DNA of 64,000 nucleotides from Cryptomeria japonica (Eukaryota > Streptophyta > Pinopsida > Cupressales > Cupressaceae), in the NCBI RefSeq assembly GCF_030272615.1, contig NC_081406.1, positions 461,308,072 through 461,372,071 of the forward strand, written 5' to 3'. Positions 61,660-64,000 of the stretch are shown piece by piece. Below the pieces are notes generated by a model. It was not told the origin of the DNA. It worked only from the letters and a program-made list of their open reading frames with translations, and ran no database searches. A program made the position numbers and the translations under genes. Within the stretch, counting starts at the first letter, position 1. Every line of letters begins with the position of its first letter.

Positions 61660-62466
61660 TGTTAGGGTTCCCACAGATACTGAGAGGGGGGGGGTGAATT
61701 AGTATCTGACCGGTATTAAATTTTCTTAAGACAAAACATGCAGAACATAAAGTAACAGTGTACCGGTATGCAAGAATTAATGTAATAAACAAATAAAAAA
61801 CATCTACATGAAAAGAAGACCATAACACAAGATGTTTAATGAGGAAACCTGGTGTGGGAAAAACCTTGGTGAGATTTGTGACCCACAATATTCACTTACT
61901 AGCCAATAAGAGAATATTACTTACAATAGGGGCCTGCACATGCAAGAAGGCCAACTGCCTAGAGCACACTGCTCAGTGAGAAGTCACATTGACTTACAAT
62001 GAGGATTATGCTAATCCAATATTCTGTACTGCTTTACAATAGCATCTTCAATGCCAGATTTAGTACCGGTTCTTGCTCTGTTCTTTACATATACCCTTGA
62101 CCTACAATTTGCACATTAGGTCTACCTAATAATTTTCTTTATGCTCGCTACCCTTCTCCTACAAATGTCTATAATGATCTCCTTTATATACAAGAGTCAT
62201 TTTACAATTTGCCAAGTCAACTTACAATAATAAACAAAATATTACATATCAAAAATCTTGTCGGCCTCTGTGCCGGTATACATGTTTTCTTCTGTGCCGG
62301 TGCCAGTGTCGATGTAGAGTGGTCTTGTTTATGCAGTGCACTGTCTTGCTTGAATAATGCTTTGCCAGTAGAATGTCTTGCCGGTGCCATAGGATTGCAA
62401 GGTTGCCATCAATGACAAAACCTTCAATCACACACAATGTCTCATTAGAGTGTCCATATGTCAACA
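61660..62466 (-). repeat. 3' LTR of element E
   Basis: 807 bp, plus-strand ends TGTTAGG...GTCAACA, with the G-tract then tgaatt at 61686-61694. It contains several ACCGGT-type sites (gaccggt, taccggt, gtgccggt). Confidence 0.88.
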
Positions 62467-62635
62467 ATCTCCCCCTTTGGCATTGATGGCAACACTCATG
62501 AGAAATTTCAAAAAGATGTCCAAAAATGTGTAGACAAAAAATTTACCAAAAGAATGAGGGACTCCCCCTGAGCATATGATCCCTGTGTTTTGAATTTTCT
62601 CATCCTACTACTACTCCCCCTTTGGCATCAATGAC
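62467..62635 (-). other. Multiple polypurine tracts of element E
   Basis: On the minus strand, AAAGGGGGAGAT adjoins the LTR (62467-62480). Further tracts CAGGGGGAGTCC (near 62560) and AAAGGGGGAGTAG (near 62612) lie upstream. Confidence 0.8.
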
Positions 62636-62685
62636 AAAGGTTGTCAAGATGTTAGTAGAGTTTGTAGTTATACCGGTCCATAACC

Positions 62686-64000
62686 TCAACCTTGTAGTTG
62701 GGTAGTTATTATCTGAAAAAGATCGCCCAAAATTAAGTTTATACTATGCATAAACTTTTTGCTATCTTGTATTGTTGTTTCAGTTCTCTTCATAGTGTCG
62801 GTGAGATGCTGCAATTGCTCTGCCGGTGTTTTACTTCCCGTTGTTAATGCCTCTGAGATTTCCATCCGTATAGATGCTAGATAATCCAATCTTGGACTCA
62901 GTTTAGATCTGAAGTATTTTGCCTTATTTATTATGGTTTCTTTCTCTTTCTCCTGTTTAAGTAATTTTGTCTCAAAATTTGCTAACTTATCTTCAAAAAC
63001 AGATAATGAATCCGGTGAGGTGACAAAATTGTCTGCAAGCTTGTTTATCTCTTCTTATATGTTGCTTATCTTCTTGTCTATATCTATAGTCAGGAAGTTT
63101 GTTTTGCATGTGTCTTTGTACAGGTTTTTGTACTCTTTTAACAAACTACACAGTTCTGGTAGAAGTGTGTCAAAATCTCTGTTACACTTCTTGATTTCTT
63201 CCTGAAAGAATTTATGTTTCTCCTTTTCTACAATGTCCTTTACAGATTCTACCTTTATTTGCTCAATATTTCCAGAAATGTATTTACATAGTGTATCCAA
63301 CTATCCTAAAGAATCTTTATTATCTATATTACAATTAGGAGCTATTGTTTTCAAAAATGGTATTGAATCATCTATTGCTTTGTAAGCTTGTGAGCTATAG
63401 TCAGTTATTTTCTTGATGGATTCAAGTAATACCTCAGTCACATTTGTTGACCTTGATGGTGACCCAACAAACTGAGTACCGGTGGAAGTGACCATGCTTG
63501 TATTGACCTCTGGCAGGTCAGTTTGTGTCTGCATTTCCTTTAGCACTGGTTTTCCTGCTTCATTTCTTACCAGTGGCATCTGTTCTAGAGCCTTTAGCTC
63601 TGTCAGTTTCTCTGTTTGTGCTTCAGATTCCATCTTTTTCCCTGTATCCACTACCAGTTGCTCTGTATTTCCTATTACTGGAGGCTCTTTGGTTATATCT
63701 AATTTTTCACTTGGGTCTTTATCAACTGTTATGTTGATCTTTTGGGTATCAACATTTACAGTGAATAGGACTTCAGGATTTGTATTGCTATCCTCTGTAT
63801 CCATGCTTTTAGCTGCCGGTTGGTTTTCAGGGATTGTAAGTTTTACAGGTGGAGGTAGGTTATCTTTAACCTTTATGCTTGGAGTTCCACCAATTTTCCC
63901 TTTCCCTTTGTCCTTATCCTTCTGATATACCTTAATAGGCTTGGGATTCCTATATTCTTCTTGTTTTTCTTTTTCAACCAAAAATATGTCCCAACCATCT
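62686..64000 (-). pseudogene. Element E extra ORF, C-terminal 430+ codons
   Basis: One frame from the window edge to TGA at 62686, with only two stops inside (TAG at 63301, TAA at 63052). It starts with a basic Lys-rich part (KVYQKDKDKGKGKIGG) and continues with an acidic, Thr/Pro/Glu-rich part of low complexity (TEKLTELKALEQMPLVRNEA). A helical region follows (ESIKKITDYSSQAYKAIDDS, EEIKKCNRDFDTLLPELCSL). The end is EQLQHLTDTMKRTETTIQDS. Order and composition (charged linker, then helical tail, then purine tracts and LTR) match the long ORF of element B, although the sequences are too different to align by eye. No enzyme motif. Function unknown. Confidence 0.68.

Larger units (their letters stand above)
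61660..64000 (-). mobile_element. Element E: Sirevirus-like element, 3' part only (runs off the window)
   Basis: An LTR (61660-62466), several purine tracts and a long ORF upstream of them, all on the minus strand. The 5' part and the other LTR lie beyond 64000. The candidate target duplicate at the visible side is AAGCC (61655-61659). The LTR is of the same family as the solo LTR at 12419-13422. The region before the 3' LTR carries no RNase H but a non-enzymatic ORF, as in element B. Confidence 0.83.

Overview
The window looks like repeat-filled nuclear DNA of a seed plant with a large genome. The base composition is AT-rich. I see no intact host gene, no tRNA or rRNA gene, and no bacterial-type gene organisation. 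Nearly every recognisable coding trace is a decayed plant transposable element: Ty1/copia elements with Sirevirus-like features, a Tat/Ogre-like Ty3/gypsy element, an L1-type LINE, a short LINE-like retroposon and small inverted-repeat elements. The size and nesting of the elements and the ACCGGT-rich copia LTRs suggest a gymnosperm, but that is an inference and not proof.

Layout. 1-6.8 kb is AT-rich intergenic DNA with a LINE tail, a G-quadruplex motif and a long GA microsatellite. 6.78-15.14 kb is a complete but dead copia element (A, minus strand) with both LTRs, a near-perfect target duplication, and a 1-kb solo LTR of another copia family inside its gag gene. 15.63-42.35 kb is bounded by the two LTRs of a gypsy element (D, plus strand) that has been filled by later insertions. 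These are a truncated copia element (C), a possible solo LTR, an internally deleted copia element (F) and a LINE-like fragment (K). Remains of D's gag and protease follow, then an inverted duplication, then an antisense gene with a Plant Mobile Domain. That gene is split by a complete pol-less copia-like element (B, 32.14-39.94 kb) with a perfect 5-bp target duplication.

42.35-52.3 kb contains a probable second gypsy element (H) with a very long LTR and a gag remnant. 52.3-60.2 kb holds two direct copies of a microsatellite-headed repeat (J) flanking a LINE-like retroposon (G, with a 16-bp target duplication) and a truncated L1 (ORF1 and endonuclease, cut off early in reverse transcriptase). 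61.1-64 kb is another antisense-ORF tail, invaded by a further Sirevirus-like element (E) that runs off the window.

The most interesting parts are element B, its relative E, and the antisense gene of D. B has no protease, integrase, reverse transcriptase or RNase H. It keeps a C-terminal gag with four zinc-knuckle positions and a reading frame of about 1,120 codons, preceded by a TATA box and a plant-type start context. That frame has 13 stops (10 of them TAG) but no frameshift that I could find. D carries the Plant Mobile Domain gene on the strand opposite to gag-pol, part of which is duplicated as an inverted repeat. The genes do not form a working pathway. They are layers of mobile-element insertion and decay, and their nesting gives the order of events.
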